Origin: Turritopsis dohrnii
Taxonomy: Eukaryota; Cnidaria; Hydrozoa; Anthoathecata; Oceaniidae
NCBI GenBank assembly: GCA_027922465.2
Contig: BQMF02000030.1
Span: forward strand, 868,001 to 932,000
Length of the DNA stretch: 64,000 nucleotides
Direction: 5' to 3'
The notes below the pieces were generated by a model. That model ran no database searches, was not told where the DNA came from, and saw nothing but the letters and a program-made list of their open reading frames with translations. The position numbers and the translations under genes were made by a program. The stretch's first letter is position 1. Every line of letters starts with the position of its first letter. This document shows, in pieces, positions 34,507-46,431 of the stretch.

Positions 34507-37426
34507 CTAGCTACCAGTCTTTTTTTTCTTTTTTTCTTTTCTTTTTTCTTCCTCTTCTTCGTTCTCTTTTTCATCCACTATTCGTTTAATCGCTGTGGAT
34601 TCTTTCATTTCTTCGTCCTTTGCGTTTTTGTTAAGTTCTTCCTTTCGTATTTCTTCCCTTTGTTCTTCATTTTCGTTTTTTCGTTCGTTGTTGTTTTCTT
34701 CTTTCTTCTTTTCTTCTTCCCTTCTTTTCGTTTTCAATTGTTCTTCTTCTATTCCTTCTTCTTCTTCATTTCATTTAGTTTCTTCTTCGTTCACGTTTTC
34801 CGTTACTTTGAATTCAATTGTCGTCTGTTTTTTTTCAGTGTTTTTCTTCACTGTGTCTTCAGATGGTGTCTATGCATCGCGTGTGTGGATTATTTCGTTT
34901 GGTGTAGACTTTTCAACAATCTTTCTTGGTTGAAAATTATTGACGTCATAGAATAGGTAATACCTTCCATCAATTTCGATTTTTGTGCTTATTAACGGGC
35001 CATCTTCTTCTGGTTCAATTAACAAGTGGCGTTCTCCAACTATGATTCCGACTACATTCAACTACATTCTTAAGATTTCCAAAACGAGTTTTGAATACTT
35101 GTTTGAAATGTTCTACAGTGGTTGTTTCCGGTAAGTTATAAACCATATGCTTGTAGATTCTCTCCGCTTTCTGGGTTGTTGGTGTTGGCTTTGTAGTTTT
35201 CTTTGCTGTTGCAGCGTACGATAATGGTTTCTTTATGGTTTCTTCGTCTTCCGAAACTTGTAATTCTTTATTCATCGTTTCCATTACTACGATTTCTTCT
35301 GCACGATGTCGTGTGTTATGCTCCCACTTTGTAATTATCTTGCCCCACTTTGTAATTATCTTGCCCCACTTTGTAATTTTTTTGCCTCACTTTGTAATTA
35401 TTTTGCCTCACTTTGTAATTATCTTGCCCCACTTTGTAATTATTTTGCCTCACTTTGTAATTTTCAAGCTGTACCACTTTGTAGTTACTATCTGCCCCAC
35501 TTTGTAATTTGTGATCCTAATTTCCCTGTTTTTTTCCTGGTGTCTATACGGGAGATGACTATCTTTAGAGTATTCCATTTTCTTGCGCATGCTCAATGAG
35601 TAAGAAAAAACCTAATTGACTCACTAATTATCAATTTGTCAACTTCATTAGTTCACAATGTGATAGTAACATTTTGATATTTTTGAGCACATGCACAGTA
35701 GGAAAAACGCAATTATCTCGCTAATTATCAATTTATAGCTGTCGGCTTCATTAGTATGCAAGGTAAGACGAACATGCTGATGGTGACCCTTAATGATTTT
35801 GAAATCCTCCAACGCATGCGCAGTAGAAAAAACACAATTATCTCGCTAATTATCAATATATTGCATGTATGTAAGCTCCAGAGGCGAAGTTTACACAACA
35901 ACTAAAACAAAGAATTATCAAAATCATTATTCAAAGTCACAGTACAACCTTTCTATATGCGCAACCAAACAAACTGAAGACTTTTCCAGGTCTTACAGTT
36001 CTCGTGGGGTTTTCCAGACAGTTGTCGTTTTTCAGACAGTTGTTGCCTTCGGTTAAAAAGTTATTATAAGTTACCCATTTTTAGCTTAAGTTCTTTAAGA
36101 TAGATATAAACAACGAACCCATTCTACATTTATTCATTTTCAGTCATGTAAACTTCTCGCTTTATAAATGCGTTTAAGCCAGACCCTTACCTTCACTAAC
36201 CCAGACAAATTTTACATGATTTGATAAAAACTAGTTCTATTTTTAGATGTCTGTAAAGTATATGCATTAACAATATGTGCTGAGGCGGATACAAACATAA
36301 TCAATTTTGTGGAGGAGTACACTGTCACGAATTTTCTTTTCAGTCTCATTATTGTTTAGTAATCACGTTATTTTTTTCTATTCTTAATAACTTAAGTCGT
36401 TTCAAATCCGACTATCCTAACGATTTTTTGCTTCTTTACCTGGACTTAGCATTTGAAAGGTTGATTTTTTCAGCCATCCACATCGAATATTTGCATCTTT
36501 GGAAACATTTCCACGGTTTTGTAAAGAACCCATAACAAGCACCACATGATGCAAAACCATCTTTAACGTATTAAATTCTTCAACATCCTTCATCTCTGCT
36601 AGAATTATTGCTTAGTTTTTTTATGCCTTTTTTAGGTTTAGTTATGCTTACATGAGAACTTCCACATGGAAATGTGTCATGGTACCACTAACAATAGATC
36701 GCCAAAGACGTTAAGACTAGTATGAAAGTGATGATTACAGTTACGAAAAGTCACTTCCAAGTTCGAAATCAGCATCTCCCAATTATTCTTTGTGCAAATT
36801 TTTGTGAAATTTGGAGAACTTTCAAAAATTGGTCCAGTTTAGTGACGTTATTTGATAATTCTTACAAATAAAGTTTTGGTAAAATACATATTATTTAGGA
36901 AGTAAAAAGGACAGGAAATTACAAAGTGGGGCAGGAAGTAATTACAAAGTGGTGCCGCTAAAAATTACAAAGTTGGGCAAGATAATTACAAAGTGGGGCA
37001 AAAAAATTACAAAGTGGGGCAGGAAGTAATTACAAAGTGGGGCAAAATAATTACAAAATGGGGCAGAAATTACAAAGTGGGGCATAACATCGCCCACCAC
37101 TTAGTAGATAACTTGCACAAGTTTTTTATTCCCGGTAGGCTTGATGTTTCTTCAAAAGGCTGTTTCGCTGACTCGTGCCACGTGGTGATTAACTTTTCAT
37201 TGGATCGTAGATATTCATAAAATCGTGGTTCTTCATAGTTTCTTTTATCTTCCGTCTCTTTCGGGATTTGATTTTCGCCAGATGATCGTGCTTCTTCATC
37301 CCTTGGGATTATCTTGTCATCATCATATTCCATTGCAATGACTTGCTCGGCTCTTTCCATCGTGTCTTCATCAGAGTTGGCCTCTAGTGAATCGAATGAT
37401 AAGTCGACGTTGTTCTCAGGATCCAT
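34507..37426 (-). pseudogene. Unrecognised retroelement-like ORF, split by a foldback insertion
   Basis: The 5' part is 37426 to about 37090: an acidic start MDPENNVDLSFDSLE, then an E/R-rich region. The next part, 35313 to about 35050, includes EEIVVMETMNKELQVSEDE and KPLSYAATAKKTTKPTP. Then comes 35061-34870 (GIIVGERHLLIEPEEDGP), and finally a glutamate/lysine-rich stretch at 34737-34507. The first two parts are separated by a foldback element (35314-37090). The second and third are out of frame around a 10-bp direct repeat (GAATGTAGTT/GAATGTAGTC at about 35050-35070). The composition is reminiscent of ORF1/gag-like proteins, but no domain is certain. Confidence 0.45.
35314..37090. mobile_element. 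1.78-kb foldback element with tandem-repeat arms
   Basis: The left arm (about 35320-35512) is a tandem array of a 21-bp unit, CCCCACTTTGTAATTATCTTG, about nine units. The right arm (about 36912-37085) is the same array in inverse (ATTACAAAGTGGGGCA). Outermost ends are TGTTATGC and GCATAACA. The interior has no transposase. It sits inside an ORF and breaks it. Confidence 0.85.
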
Positions 37427-38093
37427 TAAAGCTCATTACCCGCGTAACAGCAACTCTTCGAACTTCCTTTTATTCCTACTTAAAATATATGTATAGGAAT
37501 TTATTAATTGTAACCTTTGTTACAACTAGAACTAGTTTTTACCTCTTTGGTCTTAGTCAGGCCATTCTACGTGCCAATGATACACTTGTGGTGGCAAGTC
37601 AAGGAGATTGCTTGAAACGCATTTTTTTACTTAAGAATTCGGGATCAATAGAAAAGCTTGATGGTTGGTTATTTTTTTTCATGAATGACGCAATTGTCAT
37701 TGATGTATTTTGAAAGCGAGGCGAGTATACTACTGTGATGTAATTTCTTAATACTTGCCGCCGTGATTTCATTGTAGATAATGTTCAAAATTGTTCAAAA
37801 TTTACAGCCGTAATCTCATGGCTACTTTTAGCGAGGTTCACGCGTTTTCACGAAATTTTTGCGTTTAATAGGCGGAGTGATCGCGCTCCGAACACTTATC
37901 CCACAAAATAAAACTACTTTGTTTTCATTGAACATCTGAAAATGCTGGCTACCCCTGGCCGTGAACATCAATTTGCTGAACTTCACCACTTTGCATGGTT
38001 ATACCCCAGATGAGTCCATAATTTCCAGAATAGACAGGGTCTACATTTCCATAAAAATACAATCACGCGTGTTTATGTGACTATAGAAATAAG

Positions 38094-38441
38094 ATGCTCC
38101 GTCTTCCTCGTAGAGGAAAGGAGAAACATCGTCTGATGCCTTTTTCGCCCTCCAGAAAAAGAAGGAAGGAAATCCATTTCCGCCATCAAGATCGGCAACC
38201 ATTGGGTCAAAAAATTGAGGCCATGAAGGATTACTATAAAAATCTTTTCACCAACGAAGACGCCTCCCAGGAAGCCCAACGCGACATCCTCAAAAAAATT
38301 CCTAATAGACTGAACAACGAACCAACTAAACACCAAAGACGTAACAAAGATAATAAAGCGAAACTTCACAAAAAAACCCCCAGAGTCATAAGTAAAGCTC
38401 TTACGTGGTGCTTATACATAGTGTGTAATAGAAACATATAA
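38094..38441 (+). pseudogene. Possible LINE ORF2 fragment
   Basis: The stretch YYKNLFTNEDASQEAQRDIL followed by KKIPNRL resembles the linker between endonuclease and reverse transcriptase in non-LTR elements. An alternative frame just upstream gives FFALQKKKEGNPF, also of that type. It is too short and shifted to be functional. Confidence 0.35.
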
Positions 38442-39200
38442 TACGGAAACGGCACGAAAAAAACTATGCCAGATCGAAAACTCCCGCCGATAATGGCGAC
38501 AAAAGAAATTGGTAACCAATCAAATTGCAGAAGAGCATTTTTCGGATCGAATACAATCCTATTTATACTGCATAGTATAGATATAATAACAGAATGACTA
38601 TCCTTTTTTTCCCGCCACGGAAAATTGTATGTATTACTAATAAATTGTATTTCATTTTACATGATAAAAGATAAAAAAAAAAAAGATAGTGATGAATTTC
38701 ATGTTATTTCGGTAATTCGATTTTCGATCGGTCGATTTGGGAGGGATGGATGTACAATAAATAAATAATAATAAATAAGTAAATAAATAAACAGTAAATA
38801 AACATTTGTGTTTATGTCAATGTATGCAATCAAACTACTTTGAGTAGGTTGATTTATTTTCAGTGATAAAGCAAGAATTTCAAAGGTTTAGAAGCAGTTT
38901 CCTTACCGGGGATAATTTCGTCGGGGAAAAGTGACAAAGTTTTTGCTTCGTGACGAAAATTTTCCCCCGGCAAAAATTTTGAAAAAGTGAAATTTATAAG
39001 AAAGTATTAGTAAAATTTTGCAAAATGACGATATTTTCCCTGACGAAGAATTTTCCTCGGCGTAAATTTTCCACGTATGCTCTTAAGCGCAAAAGAGAAA
39101 GTTGATGTGCGTCGATTTTCTCACATATTCCGGTTGATGCTTTCAAATGTGTTCTCTCAAGTATAACACATGCACATAAACTTGTCGAATGTAAACCCCT

Positions 39201-39468
39201 CAGTGGCGTAACTCGGGGGGTGCGTTGGGTGCGATCGCACCGCCCTCGGATTTATCTTGCCCTTCTTTTACTACCAAGCAATTTTTCATGCGACATTCTT
39301 ACAAAATTTCTAAAAATCATTAATTTTTTGTCAGCAAAACTGCATAAAATAGCTTTGTTTGAATTTGTTGCTATGGTATAAAGTGTGCCATTGATTTACG
39401 ATTGTATGTTCTAAGCCTAAATATGTGAAAAACGCACCTGCCCTAAGTTTAAGTCAGTTACGCCACTG
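39201..39468. mobile_element. 268-bp hAT-like MITE, CAGTGGCGTAACT termini
   Basis: Inverted ends CAGTGGCGTAACT and AGTTACGCCACTG, flanked by CCCCT on both sides (39196-39200, 39469-39473). CAGTGGCG ends are typical of hAT elements. A related end fragment is at 14260. Confidence 0.8.
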
Positions 39469-39733
39469 CCCCTTGAAACGTGATGTTTGTAACAGGGCGG
39501 CTAAAAAATGAAAATCAACCTGAAACCCATGACCGCCATCCGTTATCGAAAAGGCAAGAAACCGTGGGTTCGAAGTTGAATGAAAATATGATGACCGTTG
39601 TATCCATATCAAACATTTTTTTCTTTTGACTACGCTGGAACCATCGAACATCTTCTGGAATTTCAGACGTCTTTCCAAGGCAATTCATATGCTACGCGAA
39701 CTTTCGTTTTTTTTTTTCGAATAAAATCACTAA

Positions 39734-40080
39734 AGGCTGGTTCTCACTAGCGTCGTAAGGCTTACGTTACGACGATCCTAAGCCATGCGACAGTTTTAAG
39801 TCAAGAATCAAGAAACCCTTCTTAAGTCTTAAAACTGGTATTTTAACGCTTACGACTGATATAAAAAAAATTTGCTTGCAACAGGTTAGAAAAAAAAATA
39901 AAAATAAAAACAATATGGCGCTGCTCTCATTGAGAAAAAAACGAATTTGTGCCTTAGCAGCTATTCTTATACTCATGGAAGATGAAGAGGAATGTGGACC
40001 TAAACGAAGAAGATTTTTGGTAAGAAAGCTTTGACAAGAAAGAAAAAGTGATGGTGATTACCTTACCAGGGCAAAAAAAG
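39734..40080 (+). pseudogene. PIF/Harbinger element, left end with transposase N-terminus
   Basis: The terminal repeat AGGCTGGTTCTCACTAG is preceded by TAA. An ATG at 39915 opens MALLSLRKKRICALAAILIL then MEDEEECGPKRRRFLVRKL before a TGA. Reading through it gives QERKSDGDYLTR. The KRRRFLVRKL...GDY pattern is the N-terminal start of HARBI1-like transposases. It breaks off near 40075 in a GTCGGGGAAAATT repeat region (40072-40310). Confidence 0.6.
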
Positions 40081-42893
40081 TCGGTAAAAAATTTAGTTAG
40101 GAAAAATTTTAGTCGGGAAAATGTTAGTCACTTTTCCCCGACCAATTTTTGAAAGTAGTCACTTTTCCCTGACTATAAGAAGAAAATAACCAAGATATTA
40201 CAATAACATCTGAGTTATTCTATATCTTATCGGGGTAAAAAAGTCGGAGAAAATGTTTGGTCGGGTGCAAAAAAGTTGGGGGAAAATTTGGTCGGGGAAA
40301 ATTTTAATCATACCCTTCTTTGTAAACAGGCATTGGTTGCATCTTTCCATGATAAATAGACTTCTGGGCCAACATGAATTACAATATACTCTTCTATTCA
40401 TACATTGATAAAATTCATGAGGACGATTGGAAATCTCATAATTTCCGTCAGGCTTCTCGAAGCACAGGTTGTTCCTACCTAAACGGCTCAAGGAGAAAAG
40501 ATTCAAATTACGAAGGTTCGATGCTTGGTTTCCACTTCAGAATGATAAACCATCTTTCCCATTTTGGCCAGAAAAACTTAATTTTATCGCAAAGTTTTGA
40601 ACTGAAGAATATTTTGGTGCGATAGGTCAGAAAACATAAGTAATAGGCATGATGAATTTCAAGCGTTTAGCGATGGCTGTTTCGGTGTTGTTCAAAAAGA
40701 AAAAGATAGGTGTTTATCGGACTCATGACAACTAATCGTTCATTGCTTGGCTTGAAATGTTCTTATGCGATCAACCTAAAATTATTGGACCATAAATAAA
40801 GTGATGAAACTCCATTGCACAGTGTGAAACAAGTTGTGGAAATTCTAAATCGCATAAATATAAGTTCTCTTTATAGCTTGCTTAATTTAATTTTACGATG
40901 TTTTCAAAAGGTGTACACAACAATAATAACATGATATATTCGGGAGTATTGATAACTTATCTATCAAAGCACACTTACAGATAAATAATGATGGAATCGT
41001 TGGATTTATTATAGCTGTAATTGCTCGTTGCTCCCTTACGCTCGCTGCGGGGGCAATAAAAGTGGGATGTACGTTAATTGGATAATTATAATATGATAAT
41101 ATAGGCTTATAAGATTACTCAGCAATCCATGTTTTTTCATAATAACCCATGAAAAAAAGAGACGAATTTTCTGCATAGAAAGCAAATCCGAAAAAACAGC
41201 AGCAATGTTTTCAGAATTCACTTTTACTAATAAAAATTGTTTTGGAAAAAAGACACTTAATTCTGTAAATACTGAAATACCTAAAATTTCTTTAAATCGA
41301 AACATCACATTTTAACACTTCCTAAAAAAGAAAATATGATGTTTTCAAAACTCTTTGTCCGAAATTTTAACACTTTTGTCCGAAATTTTAACACTTTCTT
41401 GGTTTCAGGAACATCTGAATACTAACCTCATTAGGGCTTCACCCAGTGGGCAAAATCTTCAAAAAGTCACTGTGACGGAGACAATTTTTAGTGAAATTGT
41501 GTGTAGATTTCCATGGAAATGCACTCCTTCGCAGATATTTTTCAAGTCATAATAATATGAAAGAGGTGAATGAGGGCGAGTTAGAGCGTGAGGGAGAGTA
41601 AAAGCTTCACTCAGGAACATCTGAATACTAACCTCATTAGGGCTTCACCCAGTGGGCAAAATCTTCAAAAAGTCACTGTGACGGAGAGAAACTTTAGTGA
41701 AATTGTGTGTAGATTTCTATGGAAATGCACTCCTTCGCAGATATTTCTTAATAAATGTGCTGAATGGGAAGGAACTGAAAATACATTATTTTCAAAATTG
41801 GAAAATTGGAAACTAAGCTGACAAAACCAAGCAATGAGATGGCACTCCATTAACCAGATCTCTAACCCAGTGTGCAAAATCGTCAAAAAATCACTGTGAC
41901 GGAGAGGTGAATGAGGGCGAGTTAGAGCGTGAGGGAGGGTAAAAGTCTCACTTGTGTATCTAAGCTTTCAGATACACCAATTAATGTATATTCCTATTTC
42001 TTAGTTTTACTTTTCATTAAGTTTTTGCATTGATAAAATAGCGAACATTTTTGCGCATCTGTTTGTAAAAAACATGATTTTTTATTTCAAGTGTTTATCA
42101 ATGCCTTGTGGAAATTTTCTGGTGATTTCAAGGAAAAAGAAGTTTCGCAGCTTCTCCATGACATTTATAAACCACATTTTAGTTTATGTGAACAATGTTG
42201 TTTTTTGTAGTAAACATACTTGCAGCCTTAAAGGAAGAAAAACTATTTAAACAAAGATATTCTCATAATTACGTACAATATTTAAGCCCAAAATGTATCA
42301 GTCCATGACCGGTAATATCAATCAACGCTTAATTCATTCCATTGATTAATTTATTACTTTTCGATGTTTCACTGCACGAAATTTAATGTTTCTACAGTGT
42401 GTATCAAAATGTCTTATCCATCAAGGTGTATCTTTCATTACATGTCTGGATAAAATATTGTGAATTTTATATCACAAGAAAAAGCTTTTCATGCCCTATC
42501 TATCAGTATGAAATGTTTGGCAAAATATTTGTTCTTCGAAAAGATATTGAAGAAAAAACTCAACACTGTACATTTTCTGATGCACGAAAATATTGTCTAG
42601 TCAGTCTCCATAAATGTAAAATTATCATTTTGTTATTATTCCCATTGGGATTTAAAAGCGTAAATAGAATTTAAAAAATGAATCAGAGTGTTAATTAACT
42701 GTTAATTGCTCTCCTCAGCGAAAACAAGCAAATTAAGTTTACGTCATAGTCAAATCCCTTGTCTCCAATCTATAGGCACTGTTGTTTACGCCAAAAACTA
42801 TAAATTCAGCATCAAATATTTAAAACATTAAGTTGAAATAAGTCAGACCTAATAAAAATATTAATGACACTGTTGGTATAACCTGCAAAAGCA
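40081..42893. other. Repeat-rich interval, no gene recognised
   Basis: It starts with degenerate GTCGGGGAAAA repeats (to about 40310). A cluster of duplicated MITEs lies at 41406-41945. A segment near 42440-42520 is inversely related to parts of 45505-45680. The ORF at 40374-40625 is unrecognised. Confidence 0.45.
41406..41945. repeat. Local duplications carrying three MITE copies
   Basis: CAGGAACATCTGAATACTAA ... GTCACTGTGACGGAG occurs at 41406 and 41612. GTGAATGAGGGCGAGTTAG occurs at about 41566 and 41907. The palindromic MITE is present at 41442-41547, 41648-41769 and as a 40-bp stub at 41866-41904. Confidence 0.8.
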
Positions 42894-44642
42894 ATGAGTC
42901 CATCATTTATGTTTAACAATATTTTTCTGCTGATACTACAACATTTGCATGATAAAACAGGCAAGATTTCAAAGACATCGATGATATCAAACGATGGTGA
43001 CTTGCAAGTCGTAAACACTAGATGTGGAAAAGTCGAAGGATTAAAACGTGAAGTCGTCACTGATTCTGGATACACAAAATCAATGTACCAGTTCAACAAC
43101 ATTCCGTATGCTGCACCTCCGGTTGGCAAACTTCGATGGCGACCACCACAGAAAATCAGTAACAAGACGTGTTGGAAGGGTATTTTGAAGTACACTAACA
43201 ACACGATACAATGCACACAGTATTTTCCCGGGTATTTGAATGTTTCTGGCCAAGAAGATTGTCTGTTGCTGGACATACGTACGCCTTCTTTAAATCGAGG
43301 AGCCAAGAAGCCAGTTTTGGTTTGGATTCATGGTGGTGCAATGATAACCGGAAACAAAGCAATGGAAGGATATTCAATAGACAGCCAATTGGCAGCATCG
43401 TTGGATGTGGTGGGTGTAAATATCAATTACAGGCTAAATGCATTCGGATTTCTATCATTGGAAGAACTATGGGTGAAGTCTGGTCCAATGGAATCTTACG
43501 GAAACTATGGAATCATGGATCAAATCATGGCGTTGAAATGGATAAAACACAATATCAAGTACTTTGGAGGGGATCCGAACAAAGTGACCATTTTAGGTCA
43601 ATCTGGTGGTGGCACAGCAGTAAACGCCTTGTTGTCATCAACGCCTGCTCAAGGGTTATTTCGAAAGGTAATTTCAGCCAGTGGTGCACCTAACATTCGT
43701 GTGACGCATACAGAAGCAAATGCGATGTATCGATTCTTCATCAATGACACGAATTGCATGAGAAGTACTCGTGAAGAAATTCGAGATTGTTTGCAAGCAC
43801 TACCAGCGGAAGTTGTCGTCAAACACCAACCTTGGGCTAAATCAATAATTCCTGATGTACCCCCAGGAACTGTCAATTTACTACCCTACAAATATTACTT
43901 CCCATTCAACGAACCTGTTATTGGTTTTGCTATTGAAATTATAGATCCTGTGGTGGTACAACGATCACCGAACGAAATCATGTCTTCCGAGAACAATCAA
44001 ATAGATGTAGCTATAAGCAACACAGCTCAGGATATACCAGTATTTCCACCAGTTGTTTTGAATGATGAATTTAGCTCCTTGAAAGATGTGGTAGAACCAA
44101 GAATTTCCTCCTTCAACAACGCTTCATATGATGAAATCTTGGAGACATATATACGGGAACATTACGAAAATGAAAAGGTTCGCCCAGCAGTCTTATCGCC
44201 ATCATATTTATACACGGTCATGGCTACAGATGTCTTATTGTCATGTGCCATTAACGATTTAGCAACTCACTTATCAACAACACCTGGTTACAATGTGTAT
44301 CGGTTCGTGATTAGTCAACCACCGAGTCCAATCAACGGAGAAGTTCAAACAGCTGCTCACATATGGGACATGCGTGCATTGTTTGGTTATCAACAGAGTG
44401 ATTTCTTTGGTCTCATTCATGTGCCAAACGAAGATGACATGGCATTGAAAGTAAATATCCGAGAATATTACAAGAATTTCATTCACTCTGACTGGAAATT
44501 TATGCGAGCACATCAAGACAAAACAGCCGTATTCTGGGAAAATGATATCCGTTTTTTCGATAACAATTATCATCACAAAGAATGCCAGTTTTGGCGGAAC
44601 AATGATTTTTTAAAACAAAGCTGGGGGAATTTAGGTGAATAA
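42894..44642 (+). CDS. Secreted type-B carboxylesterase (cholinesterase family), intronless
   Basis: A 582-residue alpha/beta-hydrolase with a short hydrophobic N-terminus (residues 5-17), suggesting export. Family landmarks in order: IPYAAPPVGKLRW (70-82), EDCLLLDIRTP (121-131), the oxyanion loop WIHGGAM (HGG 146-148), YGNYGIMDQ, the nucleophile elbow GQSGGG with Ser237, and His489 in TAAHIWDMRALFG. The acidic member normally is a Glu in a T-K-D-E-G context. Here the aligned segment is NTAQDIPVF, so Asp380 is the likely acid. The elbow GQSGG replaces the usual GESAG. Esterases of this family hydrolyse carboxylic esters; the substrate is unknown. It has no introns although long animal relatives usually do. 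The last codon and stop overlap an AATAAA. Confidence 0.92.
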   Translation: MSPSFMFNNIFLLILQHLHDKTGKISKTSMISNDGDLQVVNTRCGKVEGLKREVVTDSGYTKSMYQFNNIPYAAPPVGKLRWRPPQKISNKTCWKGILKYTNNTIQCTQYFPGYLNVSGQEDCLLLDIRTPSLNRGAKKPVLVWIHGGAMITGNKAMEGYSIDSQLAASLDVVGVNINYRLNAFGFLSLEELWVKSGPMESYGNYGIMDQIMALKWIKHNIKYFGGDPNKVTILGQSGGGTAVNALLSSTPAQGLFRKVISASGAPNIRVTHTEANAMYRFFINDTNCMRSTREEIRDCLQALPAEVVVKHQPWAKSIIPDVPPGTVNLLPYKYYFPFNEPVIGFAIEIIDPVVVQRSPNEIMSSENNQIDVAISNTAQDIPVFPPVVLNDEFSSLKDVVEPRISSFNNASYDEILETYIREHYENEKVRPAVLSPSYLYTVMATDVLLSCAINDLATHLSTTPGYNVYRFVISQPPSPINGEVQTAAHIWDMRALFGYQQSDFFGLIHVPNEDDMALKVNIREYYKNFIHSDWKFMRAHQDKTAVFWENDIRFFDNNYHHKECQFWRNNDFLKQSWGNLGE

Positions 44643-45177
44643 AATTTGGTTGCATTAAGATTGTGCTAAGTGTGATAAAATCTCGTAAATGTATTGAAAT
44701 GTGAGGACGTGCATGTAGATTCTCTTAGAGAACCCTCCCCGAATAAGCAAAATCCTTATGTTACGTGATGACAATCTTTTCATTCATATCAGAAATAAAA
44801 AAATTTCCTTCCATATATAACCAGCAGTCAAATGAGCTTTATTTTTTTTTTTTTTTATAAAAGTGGATTTGTAATAAGTTTCCCCAAATATATCATGTGA
44901 AAAAACTGTTCTTGTTCTTGTTCTTGCCCGTGCATTGTTTAAGGCACTTAGATGAACAATGCCCTTTTAACATCATTTACATATGTCGCTGGTTGCGCGC
45001 TGGCGGAGTTGGAGTTGCACTTGCAGCTAATTTAGTATTTGAGCGAAAAATGTCAATGCATTTTAAATTTATTTTAATTTTCAAAATTACACATCAAATT
45101 ACTAATCACTTGCGATCGCTAGAGACAGTTTCCTTTTAACACATAAATATGGTTTTAACAATAGACGCTTAACACTG

Positions 45178-46142
45178 CAGTGTGTCTACAAAACAGTGGG
45201 TACCTGGTTTAAAACACAAACATCTCTTTGAATTTTCACCAACACAATACGATTTTTGGAAAATACAGGAAAGACTTATCCGCAAACTTTCAGTGTATAC
45301 ACATTTTCAGAAAGTTCTCTGAAAGCTTTATCTTTTTACGAAATAAAAAACAATTGATTTTTATTTCGATTATAGGGGTTATGAATATCCTTAAAAATAA
45401 AAGTTTTGGGATTGAAATGCACAAAGGTACGCTTAACGTGTTCAAAAGATTTTATGATCAAAACAAAAAGAAAATTGCCTTATTAAAATGTCATTAAAGG
45501 AACTGTTAATTGATCATTCAGAAATTAATGATGCAAATCTGTATGTTTTTCTTCAATAACTTTCCCAAGAATAATCATTTTGTTGAAAATTTTATATCAA
45601 TAGAAAGTACTGGAAAAAGGCTTTCTTGTGATGTAAATTTCGCAATACTTTGACAAATAATTGCTGAGAAATAGGCATTGAAAGTTAGCGGATGAGTCTT
45701 TCTGATCAATAAAAAAGACTTTTAACTGTTTGTTACGTTGAAACAACGGCTGTTGGTACTGTTGTGCCAAGTTTGACACACAATATTTTGAATGGATACA
45801 AATGTTTTTCATTGCCTTTGCATTCCCAATGCATTGCCAAATTCCTCATAAGCAGAAAAATCCTTTTAAAAATTTCCTTTTAAAAATCCTTATAAAAGTT
45901 TTTAAAAAAATCCAATTATTACAATATTACAACGCTTTATTAAAACATTTGCTTTGTCCATATTACTCCAGTTATTAACTTATTCAAGCATACGTTAATT
46001 AATCATTGTTTAAAAAGTCACATATTTAGAAAGAGCAAAAAAAAATTCTTTCTTTTGGTATAAAAACTATAAAAAAACAAGGATGAAAAACATAAGATAT
46101 GCTTCTTGAAAGTTAGGTGCCCACTTTTGTGTGGAGACACTG
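45178..46142. mobile_element. Tc1/mariner-like non-autonomous element
   Basis: Left end CAGTGTGTCTACAAAACAGT then GGGTACCT; right end AGGTGCCCACTTTTGTGTGG then AGACACTG, followed by TA. The inverted match is about 30 bp with a few differences. The internal segment TTAATGATGCAAA...GAAAGTACT recurs at 47060-47140. Confidence 0.55.
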
Positions 46143-46431
46143 TATATTAAATTTGCCAACAATGATTTTTAAAATACTGATGAGACATCAGCAGTACTCT
46201 CTGAGAAGATTAAATGAAGATTAAATTAAGCAATAAACAATACGTGCGAGGAATCTCGAGATCTAATGATGAAAAGCACCTATGCTGTGAGGAAATCAGA
46301 TATTAGATTTAACACAGCGGCCGATCTAGACGGTAGTCCCAACTTGTGGAGAAGTGCATTAACATATATTCAGAATTCAATCTATATAATTATTGCCAAT
46401 GGGATTGAGGAGCGTTTTTCTTTTATAGTTA

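Larger units (their letters stand above)
37427..39730. other. Intergenic with LINE scrap and a hAT MITE
   Basis: It holds a possible LINE fragment at 38094-38441, a microsatellite-like AATA run near 38755-38805, a degenerate GTCGGGGAAAA repeat at about 38905-39080 and a MITE at 39201-39468. No intact gene. Confidence 0.45.

Noticed and set aside
34595..34956. Plus-strand Phe/Ser-rich ORFs that look membrane-like
   Set aside because: They are mirror images of a purine-rich (Glu/Lys) stretch on the minus strand.
43211..43693. 160-codon ORF inside the carboxylesterase
   Set aside because: An alternative frame of the esterase; the main frame carries all family motifs.
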